The notes beneath the pieces were generated by a model. It ran no database searches. It had not been told where the DNA came from and was given only the letters and a program-made list of their open reading frames with translations. From positions 23,114,780 through 23,178,779 of the forward strand of contig CM059194.1 of assembly GCA_030323885.1 (NCBI GenBank): a stretch of 64,000 nucleotides of DNA, given 5' to 3'. Below, one piece after another: positions 22,030-33,396 of the stretch (positions are counted from its first letter, which is position 1; each line of letters starts with the position of its first letter). A program made the translations under genes and the position numbers. This DNA comes from Branchipolynoe longqiensis. Lineage: Eukaryota; Annelida; Polychaeta; Phyllodocida; Polynoidae.

Positions 22030-22737
22030 TAAGCAAAAAACTGGAGGCAAGTGACGATTTGACCGTCTCGTGAGCAAGCGCCGGGGCCAAAGGACGCAGC
22101 CAGAGGCCAGACGATGGCGATTGGATAATATTTAACTCGAGCCAAATCGAATAAATAAATAATAAATAATTCTCCGAGCGTTTATATGTATATAATAGAT
22201 TATATATATATGTATGTAAGTAAGTAAGTGCTGGTGGTGCCTGACTGAGTGGAATGGAAATAGACATAGTGGTACTGGCTGGGCTGTGTGTAAGGGGCAC
22301 TCAGGGCCTACCCCCTCCCGCTCTGCTGGGTAGGATCACCACACTCAGGGTCACGGTTCAAGGCTGGTGGTGGTGGCCAGAGGGGCCACACAGCTTGGTG
22401 GTGGTGGTGAGCAGAGCACCGGTAGCCATGGGGACCAGGAATGCTTGATCCCTATTGCGGGAAAAGGGTGGGGTGATACTCTACAATGAACCCATGTACT
22501 GTATATAATAAACCAGAGAGGCTTGGACTCTCTTCTCACACTCTTACTTTGCTTTACTTTCTCTCTTTCTCTCCGTCTGTATTGTGTTTCACCTTAGCCT
22601 ACCTACATAACCACAGACTCGAACACGCAACCCTACAGAGGGTTGACTGTACATTGAGTGATCAGTCATTGAATGATTAGCGGATGAAGATGCAGCAGTA
22701 TCAACAAAGAAAGCAACCAAACAAATTACTATCTAAC
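22030..22737. other. No recognisable feature
   Basis: GGT-rich patches near 22360-22410 and pyrimidine-rich sequence near 22550. No element identified. Confidence 0.45.
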
Positions 22738-23155
22738 AAGTTGGTTGGTTGGTTGGTGGCGTTTATCGTCCTGGCAACATCTCAGGTTATATCAGGATGG
22801 GGTTCCTAACAAGAGATGAGTCATTGTGTATTAATATTATCTCACAAGTTGACCAGACACAATGCCAAATCGGTGAGAGTGTTGGCTGGCTTCCCGTTTT
22901 GGAGGTCATGGGTTCGAACCCTGACCGAGTCAAACCACTGACGCACAGCGGGCGCTCAGCATTAATAGGATAGGGTAAAGACTAGTTTGCTCAGAATCAA
23001 GATAATGTGAATGGGTGGGATATGGGGCCATGGTGCTGATGGCCCAGTCCTCAAGTGGGGCAGCATTATAAAGTTTCCATGAGTGCACACTGCCACAAGT
23101 TGGTTCCTATCCTGATATGAACCTTGCTAGGATTTAAAGCCCTAACATACAAGCA
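22738..23155. mobile_element. SINE-A inverted partial pair
   Basis: 22738-22802 is a minus-strand 3' end. 22861-23155 is a plus-strand copy with a decayed head (GGTTCGAACCC B box at 22911-22921) and body. Confidence 0.75.
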
Positions 23156-23163
23156 AACACTGG

Positions 23164-23390
23164 GCCAATGGGCACATGGTGACAGGTGTGTTCTGATGAG
23201 GGACGGGGAGGAGAAGGGTGGTATGGCAGAGTGAGTGAATCAACTCTGCTAAAAAAAATATTAAAGCCCATATTTGTATTGACAAATGTTGTAGTTTGTA
23301 CACTAACGTTATATGGTAATTAAATATTTTGAATTAAGTCCAAGAGTTCAATTTTTGTATCATGTTTTTTCAGGGGATGTTGCATGCATA
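23164..23390 (+). repeat. Duplicated locus unit, copy 1
   Basis: Direct-repeat partner of 35109-35352 (GCCAATGGGCACATGGTGAC; GTATGGCAGAGTGAGTGAAT; ends GATGTTGCATGCA). Both copies lead into a CATA microsatellite. No coding potential. Confidence 0.75.
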
Positions 23391-23528
23391 CATACATACA
23401 TACATACATACATACATACATACATACATACATACATACATACATACATACGTACATACATACATACATGCATGCATGCATGCATACATACATACATACA
23501 TACATACATACATACCCATATACATACA
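23386..23528. repeat. CATA microsatellite
   Basis: (CATA)n with a short CATG patch at 23468-23482. Confidence 0.95.
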
Positions 23529-24118
23529 TCATCATCATCATCATCATGCTGTCGGTCGTGATGCGACAAAGACTGCTTTCATTGCTTTTCTGCCACTCTC
23601 CATTTAGCTCTCTGCTGTGAGAGTGATGTCCATGAGTCGGTCTTAATGTCTCTCAGCTTCAGGTTTCTCTTGATGGTATCCTTGAATCGGAGACGAGGGC
23701 GCTCTCTCTTTCTGTAACCAGAAGACAGTTGAGAATAGAGGATCTGCTTTGGTAGCCTGTCTGATGACATCCTCATGAGGTGTCCAGTCCACCGGAGATT
23801 CTTTTTGATCAGAAGATCTTCCATAGAGGGCAGCCCCGTCCGTTCGAGTATTTCCTTATTTGTCACTTTGTCCTTCCAGGTTAGCCTCAGGTTTAAACGC
23901 AGATGTCACATCATGAAGGCATGCAGCTTTTTCACCTGTCGCCTGTACACTGTCCAAGCCTCGGCTCCGTATAGTAGGGTAGATAGCACGATTGCACGGT
24001 AGATCTTGCCTTTGACCCGCATGGACACATGGTGGTTGTCCCAGAGTCTCTGGTGTAGTCGGCCGAAAGAGGCGCTAGCCTTGGCCATCCTCCTCTGTAT
24101 TTCAGCATCAATGTGTCC
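23529..24118 (-). pseudogene. RTE-like LINE, reverse transcriptase C-terminal remnant
   Basis: On the minus strand two frames encode the region after the RT core. 24142-23906 has RRMAKASASFGRL...VLSTLLYGAEAWTVYRR, and 23866-23579 has EILERTGLPSMEDLLIKKNLRWTGH...MSSDRLPKQ. This is the LLYGxExW and RWxGHxxRM pattern of RTE-type and related LINEs. A frame change between the two pieces (near 23870-23905) and loss of all upstream sequence make it inactive. The 3' end is a (GATGAT)n tail at 23529-23546. It interrupts a CATA microsatellite. Confidence 0.85.
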
Positions 24119-24615
24119 ACATACATATATACAGATATACATTCATACATACATTCCTCACATAACTCATATTTTACAGACTGAGCCCTCTGCAGACACA
24201 GAAATCATAGCAACTAATTGAATATTTGGACATCAAAACAATAAGCAATTTATCACCCCCAGGATGTAGTTGTCTGAAGTGTGTGCTTACAACGGGGATT
24301 GGCCGAGACGGTAAAAGAATCATTGTATAATAAAATCATGTCGCAGCGTAACATTGTTTATAACTTTAAAATAACTTGAAGCCTCTGGAATAGTCTGAGG
24401 TAGGTGGACAGAGTGATTTCACATGGGTCAAAGTAGAATGCTTGAGGCTCATTTGAAATCAATCTGCCCGACCCACGAAGACTATTCTGATGCCCACAAG
24501 TACACAATGTATACATGTATAATGATGTATTTACTTTCTTAATGTACATGTACAGATAGATACATTTGGTTATTTTCTGCGGAACTCCAGTTGAGCACCT
24601 GCTTTCTGTTTGTTT
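24119..24615. other. Microsatellite remainder and unassigned sequence
   Basis: 24119-24155 continues the CATA tract and the ACATTCCTCACATAACTCA tail shared with 36105-36122. The rest has no recognisable feature. Confidence 0.5.
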
Positions 24616-25048
24616 GGCTAGGAAACGACAAGTATCAATTTTATGTCATTGGTTTGACTCGACCATTGTTCGAACTCGTGGGTTCGAATCCCACGATCTA
24701 CCAAAAAGGGAGAGATGCTCAACTCATTCGGCATTCGGACCGGATGCGATGGCTGAATTGGTAGAACAAAGGCCTCCTGAGTCGAAGGTCGGGAGTTCAA
24801 TTCCCAGTGGAGTCAAACCAATGGTGTACAAAATTGATACTTGTCGCTTCCTAGCCAGGCCCTCGGCATTAATATGAGAGGGCAAGGACTGGTTGTCTCA
24901 GTGTCAGGATATTGTGACTGAATGGGATATCAGGTAATGGTGCTCGTGGACTGGTCTCCCAGTGGGGCAGCACTATAAAGTCGCCATGAGTGTGCACTGT
25001 CACAAGTCGTTATCCATCCTGATATGACCTTAGATGTTGCCAGGACGT
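24616..25048. mobile_element. SINE-A inverted pair
   Basis: 24616-24737 is a minus-strand head and proximal body (B box GGGTTCGAATCCCACG). 24738-25048 is a plus-strand, nearly complete copy (GACCGGATGCGATGGCTGAAT to GTTGCCAGGACGT). Confidence 0.8.
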
Positions 25049-25575
25049 TACCAGTCCTTGCCCTATCCTAATAATGCCGAACACCTGGCTAGGAAGAGAC
25101 AAATATAAATTGTTATGTCATTGGTTTGACTCAACCAGAGACCAGACGGGAGTTAGAGCATCCGTCTCCCGAATGAGTTAGAGCGTCCGTCTCCCGTGCT
25201 GGTAGATCGTGGGGTCGTGGGTTCGAGTCCCTGTCGAGTCAAACCAATAACTTTAAAATTGATACTTGTCACTTCCTAGCCAGGCGCTCGGCATTATTAG
25301 GATAGGGCAAGGACTGGTGTGCTCAGTGTCAGGATAATGTGACTGAGTGGGATACCAGTTCATGGTGCCAGCGGCCTGGTTTCCCAGTGGGACAGCACTA
25401 TAAAGTCGCCATGAGTGCGCACTGTCACAAGTCGGTACCCGTCCTGATATGACCTTAGATGTTGCTAGGACGTAAGACAACAACAAACAAACAAACTCAA
25501 CCAGAGTTCGAACCCTTGGGTTCGAATCCCACCATCTACCGAAATGGGAGACGCTCAACTCATTCGGCAATCGGA
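25049..25575. mobile_element. SINE-A inserted into SINE-A
   Basis: A plus-strand copy (25141-25495; tail ACAACAACAAACAAACAAA) is flanked by the 11-bp duplication CTCAACCAGAG at 25130-25140 and 25496-25506. Its target is a minus-strand SINE-A (25049-25129 plus 25507-25575). The inserted copy has a duplicated anticodon-region segment (GAGTTAGAGC(A/G)TCCGTCTCC twice). Confidence 0.9.
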
Positions 25576-25603
25576 GTGAGTGGCGCAGTCTGCGTAGTTA
25601 AAC

Positions 25604-26206
25604 TTAAAGTTGCATAGTCCGATGGTTTTGAGTTTCTGTCATTTTTCTGAGATTAATATATTAAACTGATTGTTATAATCTACCTTACTTTAGTTAAAAA
25701 TAACTTTCATTTTAAATGGCTAACCTTTGAGATATTTGAAGTAGAAACATGTCAAATTAGTTTTGGCAACCACACCAAAACTCTGACACCATAGGCTTCC
25801 GCAGTAACAGGTTCTGTTAAAGTGACTCAATATTCCCTTCTATGTGACAACATATGCTTAATAAGTGCATCAGTATTAAAGTTAAATATGTCAAATCAAT
25901 TCTAGATAATAGTTTTGGTTTAAAAAATGTTATGCTTCATCAGACTTTTTGGGGGGGGGGGAGGAGTGGGGGGTACATTAGTTGTTTAAGCAGGGGAAAT
26001 TTCAATCGAGGACGATTGGTCTTCCTCATTCAACTGCTCCTTGCCCTATCCTAACAATGCAGAGCACCTAGCTAGGAAGTGACAAGTATACATTTTTAAG
26101 TCATTGGTTTGACTCGACCAGGTTCAAACCCATGACCTACCAACACGTCAGACGGAAGCTCTAACTCATTCGGCTATCTCGTCTGGTTTGCTATGCAGCT
26201 TTAAAC
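25604..26206 (+). mobile_element. MITE-T split by a composite insert
   Basis: Left part 25604-25945 begins TTAAAGTTGCATAGTCCGAT. The right tip at about 26188-26206 reads GCTATGCAGCTTTAA. The interruption is a G-run plus a 60-bp shared flank plus a minus-strand SINE-A piece. Used here as the plus-orientation reference. Confidence 0.85.
25946..26187 (-). mobile_element. Composite: G-run, shared flank and SINE-A piece
   Basis: GGGGG tract, then AATTTCAATCG...ATTGGTCTTCCTCATTC, then minus-strand SINE-A head and proximal body (CTCCTTGCCCTATCCTAA to CGGCTATCTCGTCTGG). The same arrangement recurs at 32560-32820, so it moves or was duplicated as a unit. Confidence 0.7.
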
Positions 26207-26211
26207 CTAGA

Positions 26212-26605
26212 TAAAAGATTCACCCGATACTTGTAGTACATGGGTGAACGACAACGTAGTCTAAATACGGGCGAAAATAGCGTTAGTATGGAACAACAAG
26301 TAGAATGCTTGGCACCAGTGTCAAATGGTTACTTATATCAACACAGAGTTGGTGAAATGGGAGAGAATGCAAAAAGACAAGATGGCGGCCAGAGAACACC
26401 GTCGATTTCACTTTTAAATTGCATTAAAGTATATGTTTTATTATATTTTCCAACTCAAAAGTAGCGGGTAAACATGAAGACATATACAAATGATAAATGT
26501 TTCTTCTTAGATTGTGAAATTAGGCTCTCATAAAGACTCAATTCATTAGCCCGATTTTTCGACCGTTTTCACCCCTGTACTGGAAGTACGGGGTGAATCT
26601 TTTAT
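26212..26605. mobile_element. MITE with 40-bp inverted termini
   Basis: 26212-26251 (GATAAAAGATTCACCCGATAC...) pairs with 26566-26605 (...GTACGGGGTGAATCTTTTATC) with few mismatches. TA lies on both outer sides, consistent with a Tc1/mariner-type target. Interior open frames are not convincing. Confidence 0.75.
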
Positions 26606-27221
26606 CTACTTTAAACCCTGCCCGAGCGCCTTCACTTAGTACCAAGGCTCGTCTCTACCAGACACGGGCAATAGGACATATATACACCATAAACAGAGTG
26701 TCAAACTTGGGGCTGGGCAGTTGAGACGCACATAGCCGACATTCCAGTGGTTGAATTCCCTCCTTGTACGAACAGCCACCCCCCCCCCCCCACCCCCACC
26801 CACCTACCTACCCACTCACCCACCCACCCACGTGGTACTGGGAATGGGAAAGGCGCTGCTGATCATGTCAATCTGTCATTGTAAACTAAACTTTGGATGC
26901 CGCCTTTTCCGTATTTGTACTCACAGACCTCGTTAAACCCGCTTAGCTGTTTACGAAGAGTGTTTGTGGAAAGCGGTCCTGGAATGAGTTTAGAATATTG
27001 TAGATGGTATTTGTTGTTTGTTTGTTTGTTTGTTTTGGGGGAGTTTTCAGTCCATTGGCAAGCTGAAGGCTGCAAATTTGCAGCACTGTATGGGCGGCTG
27101 GGAGTTGGCTTCCGGTGGGTGGTGGTCGGAGAAATCAGGGGGGGGGGAGGTCAGCGCATGGGGGGTGGGGGGGGGAGGTAATCTAGGAGCCCAACCCAGG
27201 CCCTCTAAGAAGGGCTGGCAG
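26606..27221. other. Simple-sequence-rich unassigned region
   Basis: C-rich (CCCA)n tract at 26767-26832, GTTT repeats at 27013-27035 and G-runs at 27137-27178. No element or gene recognised. Confidence 0.5.
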
Positions 27222-27375
27222 AGGTTAGTTGGTTGCTGTAGTTTTACGCCCCAGCAAGACCCTAGGTCATACCAGGATGGGGCACCGACTTGTGACAGTG
27301 CGCACTGATGGCTACTTTATAGTGCTGTCTCACTGGGAGATCAGACAGTCGGCACCATGACCTGATTACCACACA
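27222..27375 (-). mobile_element. SINE-A 3' half
   Basis: TTGGTTGCTGTAGTTTTACG to CCATGACCTGATTACCACAC. The head is absent. Confidence 0.8.
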
Positions 27376-28085
27376 AAGGGAGCGGGACGTAGCTCAGGCG
27401 GTAGAGTGCCCGCCTGTGAAGATGTCAGTCATCCTTTCGATCCTGCTCAGTGGACCCATTTGCAGTTTGGGCTATTTTTCATTCCAACTAGTGGTCCACA
27501 ACTGGTTCATCAAAGGCTGTGTTATGTGATGTCCTGTCGGTGGGAAAGTGCATATAAAAGACCCCTTGCTGCTTATTGGAAAGAGTAGCCTATGTGGCAG
27601 TAGCAGGTTTCCTCCAAAGAAATGTTTGAGGTCCAATAGCCGATGATAAAAATCAATGCCCTCTAGAGGCGTCGTCAAAGACCCTATAACACTAAGACAG
27701 CTCACTCCCTATCTCTCCAATGGTAATGTAAATTTCGCAGTGCCACCTTGTGGTGGGTTTGATCGGCCCGGCTGCTGGTTGGTGTTTCATATGTAAACAC
27801 ATACAATTATATTATACATGATATAGGTAAGTATGAATACACATCAATATGAAATTGTTATGAACAAATACGCATCATCATCAGCATCATCATCAACGTC
27901 GCCATCATCACACATCTTTCACATTCATATATACATTTATACATATAATATAGCAACTGTGTAATCAAGAGAAAAGCCAGCGCACCAGGTGGTGGGTTAG
28001 ATCACTTTGATTACACATTACAGGCTGAGTGAGCCGTCTTAGTGTTATAGGGTCTTTGGCGTCATTAAATAAAACAAAGTTTGCT
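27376..28085 (+). mobile_element. SINE-B split by a TIR element
   Basis: Head GGGACGTAGCTCAGGCGGTA (A box), body to 27675, then the interruption, then the 3' tip GCGTCATTAAATAAAACAAA at 28059. Aligns with 7813-8150. Confidence 0.85.
27676..28058. mobile_element. 383-bp MITE, CAAAGACCCTATAA termini
   Basis: Inverted termini of about 32 bp (CAAAGACCCTATAACACTAA / complement, continuing to GCTCACTC), flanked by near-identical 7-bp GCGTCGT and GCGTCAT. A second copy is at 51331-52293, also with 7-bp near-duplicate flanks. The interior has an (ATC)n patch. Non-coding; superfamily unclear. Confidence 0.85.
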
Positions 28086-28249
28086 TTTGTTTATGTACCA
28101 CACATGTCACATTATCGTGACACTGTACAACCAGTATGACTGGTATCTGGGGAGTCCCCAGTCATGCTTAGCCTTTAACAGTTTAATTCTGTCGGTGCGG
28201 TGATTGTTGGTAAAGGGAGTTGGCATTCTTTATGACCATGTGCCCCGCT

Positions 28250-28370
28250 TCACCCACACATCCACATCCACATCCACATCCACATCCACATCCGCATTCA
28301 CACCCACATCCACACCCACATTCACATTCACATTCACATCCACATTCACATCCACACCCGTACCAAGACA
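28250..28370. repeat. CCACAT/TTCACA minisatellite
   Basis: Hexanucleotide (CCACAT)n and (TTCACA)n array. A second short (CACACT)n patch lies at 28522-28550. Long open frames over it are artefacts of the period. The rest of 28086-28652 holds nothing recognisable. Confidence 0.9.
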
Positions 28371-28652
28371 CAGACACTGTAGTGGGGATTGTCTCAAAAC
28401 CACATATCGCCCACATTGACACACACCGACTCTCAGAGCTATCCACACCACACACGCACTGAGGGCTGGTATCAAAACCACACTACCGCACCCACCCACA
28501 CACACCACATTTAAAACAAATACACCCACACTCACACTCACACTCACACCCACACGCCCATATGTCCACACGCCTACACCAAGACACACACTCTCACTGG
28601 GGCTTGTCTTAAAATCACAAGAGCACCCACACACAATGTCTTTACACACAAG

Positions 28653-28978
28653 TTTGTTTGTTGTTATTTTAGTCCTAGCAACATCTAAGGTCATATGAGG
28701 ATGGGTACCGACTTGTGACAGTGCACACTCATGGTGACTTCATAGTGCGACTCAACTGGGAGACTAGGTTGCCAGCACCATGACCCAATATCCCACACAG
28801 TCAAATTATCCTGATGCTGTTCCAGCCAGTCCTTGTCCTATCCTATTAATGTCGAGCGCCAGGCTAGGTAGCGACAAGTATCAATGTTGTATGTCGTTGG
28901 TTTGACTTGGCTGGCACTCGAACTCCCAACCTTCCACGCGGGAAGCCTGTACTCTACTGATTCGGCTACCGCATCCGG
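28653..28978 (-). mobile_element. SINE-A, complete with 14-bp TSD
   Basis: Flanks TCTTTACACACAAG (28639-28652) and TCTTTAGACACAAG (28979-28992). The minus-strand copy ends in the tRNA head CGGCTACCGCATCCGG. Confidence 0.9.
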
Positions 28979-29018
28979 TCTTTAGACACAAGTGCTCCGA
29001 TGAAAGGATCGCAGTTTC

Positions 29019-29370
29019 TTAAAGCTGCATATTCCGACGAAAACGTCAAATTTTCACAACCATAACAAGGATCTAGTTTTGATTCTAAATATCTAACTTA
29101 CATGCTGGTGCACTTATTAAACATTTGTTGTCACATATAATGGAATACTGAGTCAATTTAATAGAACCTGTTACTGCAGAAGCCTATGGTGTTAGTTTTG
29201 GCAAGCTTGCCCAAATTAATTTAGCACGTTTGCGCTTCAAATATCTCATAAGTTAGCCATTTAAAATAAAAGTAACTTCAAACTAAAGTAAGGTAGATCA
29301 TAATGATCAACCTGATACGTTTATCTCAGAAAATGAGAGAAACTCAAAGCCATCAGACCATGTTTAATTT
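29019..29370 (-). mobile_element. MITE-T, full length
   Basis: TTAAAGCTGCATATTCCGAC at one end; the other terminus is partly decayed (CCATCAGACCATGTTTAA). Confidence 0.85.
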
Positions 29371-29395
29371 AGTTTGTTATAGTATAGCCTGTTGT

Positions 29396-31340
29396 AACGT
29401 ACGTGTGGGTGGTGGAGGGAGAGTCCGTAGGACAGTGGTAATACTATCAAGTAGCAGTGCTGCTCCAGTTACAGATAGCGCCCCCTATCCGACACGCAGA
29501 ACACTTCAGTCGCATTTGTCCATTGATATAAGGCTGGAGGAGGCGACTGATAATTACGGACAGCCGGGACAAGGTGGTGCGAACAGAAAAGCATCAGTCG
29601 CATTTGTCCATTGATATAAGGCTGGAGGAGGCGATTGATAATTATGGAGAGCCGGGACAAGGTGGAGCGCGGACCTGTTAGAAAGCAGTCTCCAAGGCTG
29701 CTGAGTGGAAACATATGGTAGTGGTGGTGGTGGGGGTTCGGGTTGCTAAATATGCTACCAGAGCCACAAAAATATGAATACTTATCTATAATTTGGTTAT
29801 AATAAAGGTAGGAACCCCCACGAGTAGAAATAGCACACATAAAGACAAAATAATGGTTTTGTTGACCGAAAAGGACGGTCCTAACATGGCTCAGTTTAGG
29901 ATGTTAGGACCGTCCCAATCGGGAGGCTGACGGTTATGGGAAAGCTAAAAATGCTACCATATGCACAGAAATATGAATACTTATCTATAATTTGGCTATG
30001 ATAAAGGTAGGAACCCCCATGTGACGTACAAAAAGTTACATAGATATAAATGCAATATTTGGTCATATACCGAGCAGTAATATATGAAGACTGCTTCCTA
30101 ATAGGTCCGCCGCATAAACCTACATGTTTGCACCGACCCATTCTTCATATTTCTCATTGACACACACACTTTTTATATACTTTTTATATACTTCACTGCA
30201 TAACGCATGGGGCGGGCCTGTTAGGAAGCAGTCTTCATGAGAAATATGAAGAATGGGACGGTGCAAACATGGCTCAGTTTAGGTTGCTTTGAGGGATGTT
30301 AGGACCGTCCCAAATATGAAGACTGCTTCCTAACAGGTCCGCCGCATAAACCTACATGTTTATAGGCATGTAAAGAGTCTTTTAAACCCTGTAACTACAC
30401 GACCAAAGGCTAGCTAAATGACCAAAGGCTAGCCCCCAGTCTTTATCCCTGTATCTACATAGATCTATATAATACATGTCTATACGTGTATATATGTCTA
30501 TACGTGTATATATAGGTATGTATATATATGTATATATATAATACATGCAGACAGATAGATAGACACATGTACTTTTTATATACTTCTCTGCATAACGCAT
30601 AACGCATAACGCAATACGCATTACGCGTATATGGAATGCAGTATATAAAAAGTACATGTGTCTATCTATCTGGTCGTGTAGTTACGACTGTCTGTAATTA
30701 TCAGTCGCCTCCTCCAGCCTTATATCAATGGACAAATGCGACTGATGCTTTTCTGTTCGCACCACCTTGTCCCGACTGTCCGTAATTATCAGTCGCCTCC
30801 TCCAGCCTTATATCAATGGACAAATGCGACTGATGCTTTTCTGTTCGCACCACCTGGGGGCTAGCCTTTGGTCATTTAGCTAGCCTTTGGTCGTGTAGTT
30901 ACAGTGTTTAAAAGACTCTTTGCTGAGAAATATGCAGAATGGGACGGTGCAAACATGGCTCAGTTTAGCTTCCTTAGAGGGATGTTAGGACCGTCCCAAA
31001 TACGAAGACTGCTTCCTAACAGGTCCGCTGCATAAACCTACATGCTTGCACCATCCCATTTTTCATATTTCTCATGAAGACCGGCTGTCCGTAATTATCA
31101 GTCGCCTCCTCCAGCCTTATATCAATGGACAAATGCGACTGATGCTTTTCTGTTCGCACCACCTTGAAGACTGCTTCCTAACAGGTCCGCTGCATAAACC
31201 TACATGTTTGCACCGTCCCATTTTTCATATTTCTCATGAAGACCGGCTGTCCGTAATTATCAGTCACCTCCTCCAGCCTTATATCAATGGACAAATGCGA
31301 CTGATGCTTTTCTGTTCGCACCACCTTGTCCCGACTCTCT
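29396..31340. repeat. Foldback mosaic of inverted and direct modules
   Basis: Module 1 (about 85 bp, CATTTGTCCATTGATATAAG inside) occurs twice in plus (29506, 29592) and four times in minus orientation (about 30690, 30774, 31083, 31245). Module 2 (ATAAAGGTAGGAACCCCCA) lies at 29770 and 29968. Module 3 (GAAGACTGCTTCCTAACAGG...CACCGTCCCATT) recurs at about 30085, 30225 (inverted), 30310, 30990 and 31165. A 69-bp inverted pair (30371-30439 / 30854-30921) encloses a second perfect 33-bp pair (30552-30584 / 30640-30672). No ORF with protein character. Resembles foldback-type DNA elements in architecture only. Confidence 0.75.
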
Positions 31341-31421
31341 TACACAACCTTCCTCCAATCAGATCTGCCTGCTTCCACTGTTCCAATTTGGCATACATGT
31401 CGCCGTCTATTTACTTTAGTT

Positions 31422-31690
31422 CCTGGACCGGAGGCGGTGGCCTAATTGATAGAGCCCGGGCGTCCCTTGAGGAAGGTCGAGAGTTCGAATCCCGGTCGAG
31501 TCAAACCAATGACTTAGCAAATTTATACTTGCCACTACCCAGCCTGGCACTCACCATTACTAGGATAGGGCAATGACTGGTTAGCTCAGTATCAGGATAA
31601 TGTGACTCAGTGGGATATCGGGTCATGATGCTAGTGGTTTGATCTCTCTGTGGGGCAACACTATAAAGTCACTGTGAGTGCGAACATGAC
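31422..31690 (+). mobile_element. SINE-A, 3' truncated
   Basis: Head ACCGGAGGCGGTGGCCTAAT and B box GAGTTCGAATCCCGG. The body stops at GTGAGTGCGAAC. Confidence 0.85.
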
Positions 31691-32559
31691 ATTTGCCAAG
31701 GATGTGGAAAATCTTGTTTTTCTCTTTTTTAATGTAATAATTGACTCCTCCTCTAATTGTTTGCATATTTGAACTTTGTGTAACATCGCCCCCCGTCCAT
31801 CCGCTGCTCCTGTAAGCCTTATATAACCAAGAGAATGCCCTATCACTGTTCTATACAGACCCATACAGTATAAGCCAGTAGCCATCACCATGACCCTGTG
31901 ACCTCTCCTACATTATCGCTCCCGCCAACGCTCATCTCGTCGCCATGGATAGAAATTGGCAACGATGCTTGACTAAATTAGTTGTTTGTGATAGGGAAAG
32001 GGTATCATTTGTATTTACTTCATACTATTATGTTGACATGCCAATTCCTTATCCTGTGTGGGTTTGGATGTCTTCACAACTGTCCTAGATATATTCTATA
32101 CCCCCAACTGGGAGTTGGTTATGTACACACACGTAAACTCTCAGGAACTGCCTCTTCCCACGCCTTCCCGCCACTCGCCCATATTTATATGCTGAATAAG
32201 CCATTATATGAGTATAATAACCTGGAAGATCCCATCTACTCCCCAGCCACTAAGTCATCGGCTGGTTACCTCTACTCATTAGGTCATCTACTAGTACCAC
32301 CTCTCCTCCCCATGTGGCGCCACCTACTCGCCCAAGCCTCAGCAGCCATTACGCCCACTCACTCTACCGCTGACAAATTGTTTAATCTTATCAAATCTAT
32401 TTTTTTTAGTCAAACAACAAATGGGAACGAAATATTCGGGAAAGCACTGCCTGCCTACTAGAAAGTTGCATGAGCATAGCATAAACAACATTTCTAGGTA
32501 GAAACCATACCGACTATGTCATTAATCTTGGGACCAACATCTGTGAGAATATCTTATTT
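31691..32559. other. Unassigned sequence with a 159-codon open frame
   Basis: 31982-32461 (+) is open but I recognise no family. The translation has no motif, and its non-ATG start and composition argue against a gene. TATATGAGTATAATAACC (32204-32221) recurs inverted near 36260 and 58783. GTGGCGCCAC words recur near 58692 and 59355, hinting at a low-copy dispersed repeat. Confidence 0.35.
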
Positions 32560-32820
32560 ATATTTTGTTGTGCTAAATTAGTTGATTTAAGCGGGGGGGG
32601 GGGGGAATTTCAATCGCGGTTAATTGGTCTTCCTCATTCCACTGCTCCTTGCCCTATCCTAGTAATACCATACACCAGGCTAGGTAGCGACAAGTATAAA
32701 TGTTTAAGTCATTGGTTAAACTCGGTCAGGGTTTGAACCCGGAGGTTCGAATCCCCTGACCTACAGAAATGGGAGGCGGGCGCTCAACTCATTCGACCAT
32801 CCTGTCTTGTTGACTAACTT
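32560..32820 (-). mobile_element. Composite: G-run, shared flank and SINE-A piece, copy 2
   Basis: Same arrangement as 25946-26187, including AATTTCAATCGCGGTTAATT and CTTCCTCATTCCACTGCTCC before the minus-strand SINE-A head. Confidence 0.7.
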
Positions 32821-32823
32821 GTC

Positions 32824-32912
32824 CAGTCATTTGTTTGTTTGTTTGTTTGCTTAAAGACCCGCCCCCCACACACACACACAAAAAGTAAGCATCGGCTATG
32901 GGGGGTCCATAT
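32824..32912 (-). mobile_element. SINE-B-like 3' tail
   Basis: GTTTGTTTGTTTGCTTAAAG ... GCATCGGCTATGGGGGGTCC. On the minus strand this is the ATAGCCGATG...AAACAAACAAAC end. A plus-strand equivalent is at 50252-50306. Confidence 0.6.
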
Positions 32913-32954
32913 GTTCAGTCACTAATCTCAATGTGGCCGGAGAGGGGTGGACTA

Positions 32955-33190
32955 GTGAACTGAACACCCGCATCCATTGCAGAACCTCATGGGTACGCTT
33001 ACAGGCTGAGTCAAACCAAATACTTAACAAACAAAAACTGATACTTACCATACCTTACTCAGCATTTGGCATGTGTGGGATCGGGTAAAGACCGGTTGGA
33101 CTAATGTCAGAATAATATGACTCAGTGTGCTATTTTAGGTTATTATGTCATCTTAGGAGCATGCGCCTTATGTTGCTGTGTATTAGCAGA
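32955..33190 (+). mobile_element. Decayed SINE-A
   Basis: GAGTCAAACCAAATACTTAA, GGGTAAAGACCGGTTGGACT and AATAATATGACTCAGTGTG mark a strongly diverged copy. Confidence 0.6.
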
Positions 33191-33396
33191 GTTTTAAAAA
33201 CCAGGAATAAGTTCAAGCAAACGACGGGAACCAACAGCTAGGTCCATTTTGTACCAGATATGTTGGATCAAACTAACAGGTCGCTCACTGACTGGACTAG
33301 GTGCATGTTGGGGGACAGTGTCGGTGGGCATGCTATTACTATATTGCTATGGTTCCCAGCCCTACACAGACTGGACTGCATGCATATTAATGCATA

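Noticed and set aside
27676..28058. hAT family assignment from the CAAAG terminus
   Set aside because: Flanking repeats at both copies look like 7 bp with one mismatch, not a clean 8 bp, so the superfamily was left open.
28230..28694. 154-codon open frame on the minus strand
   Set aside because: Val/Asp-Val repeats come from the CCACAT minisatellite and the rest from a SINE-A end.
31982..32461. 159-aa protein-coding gene
   Set aside because: No domain, no splice context, non-ATG start and low-complexity composition; left as unassigned.
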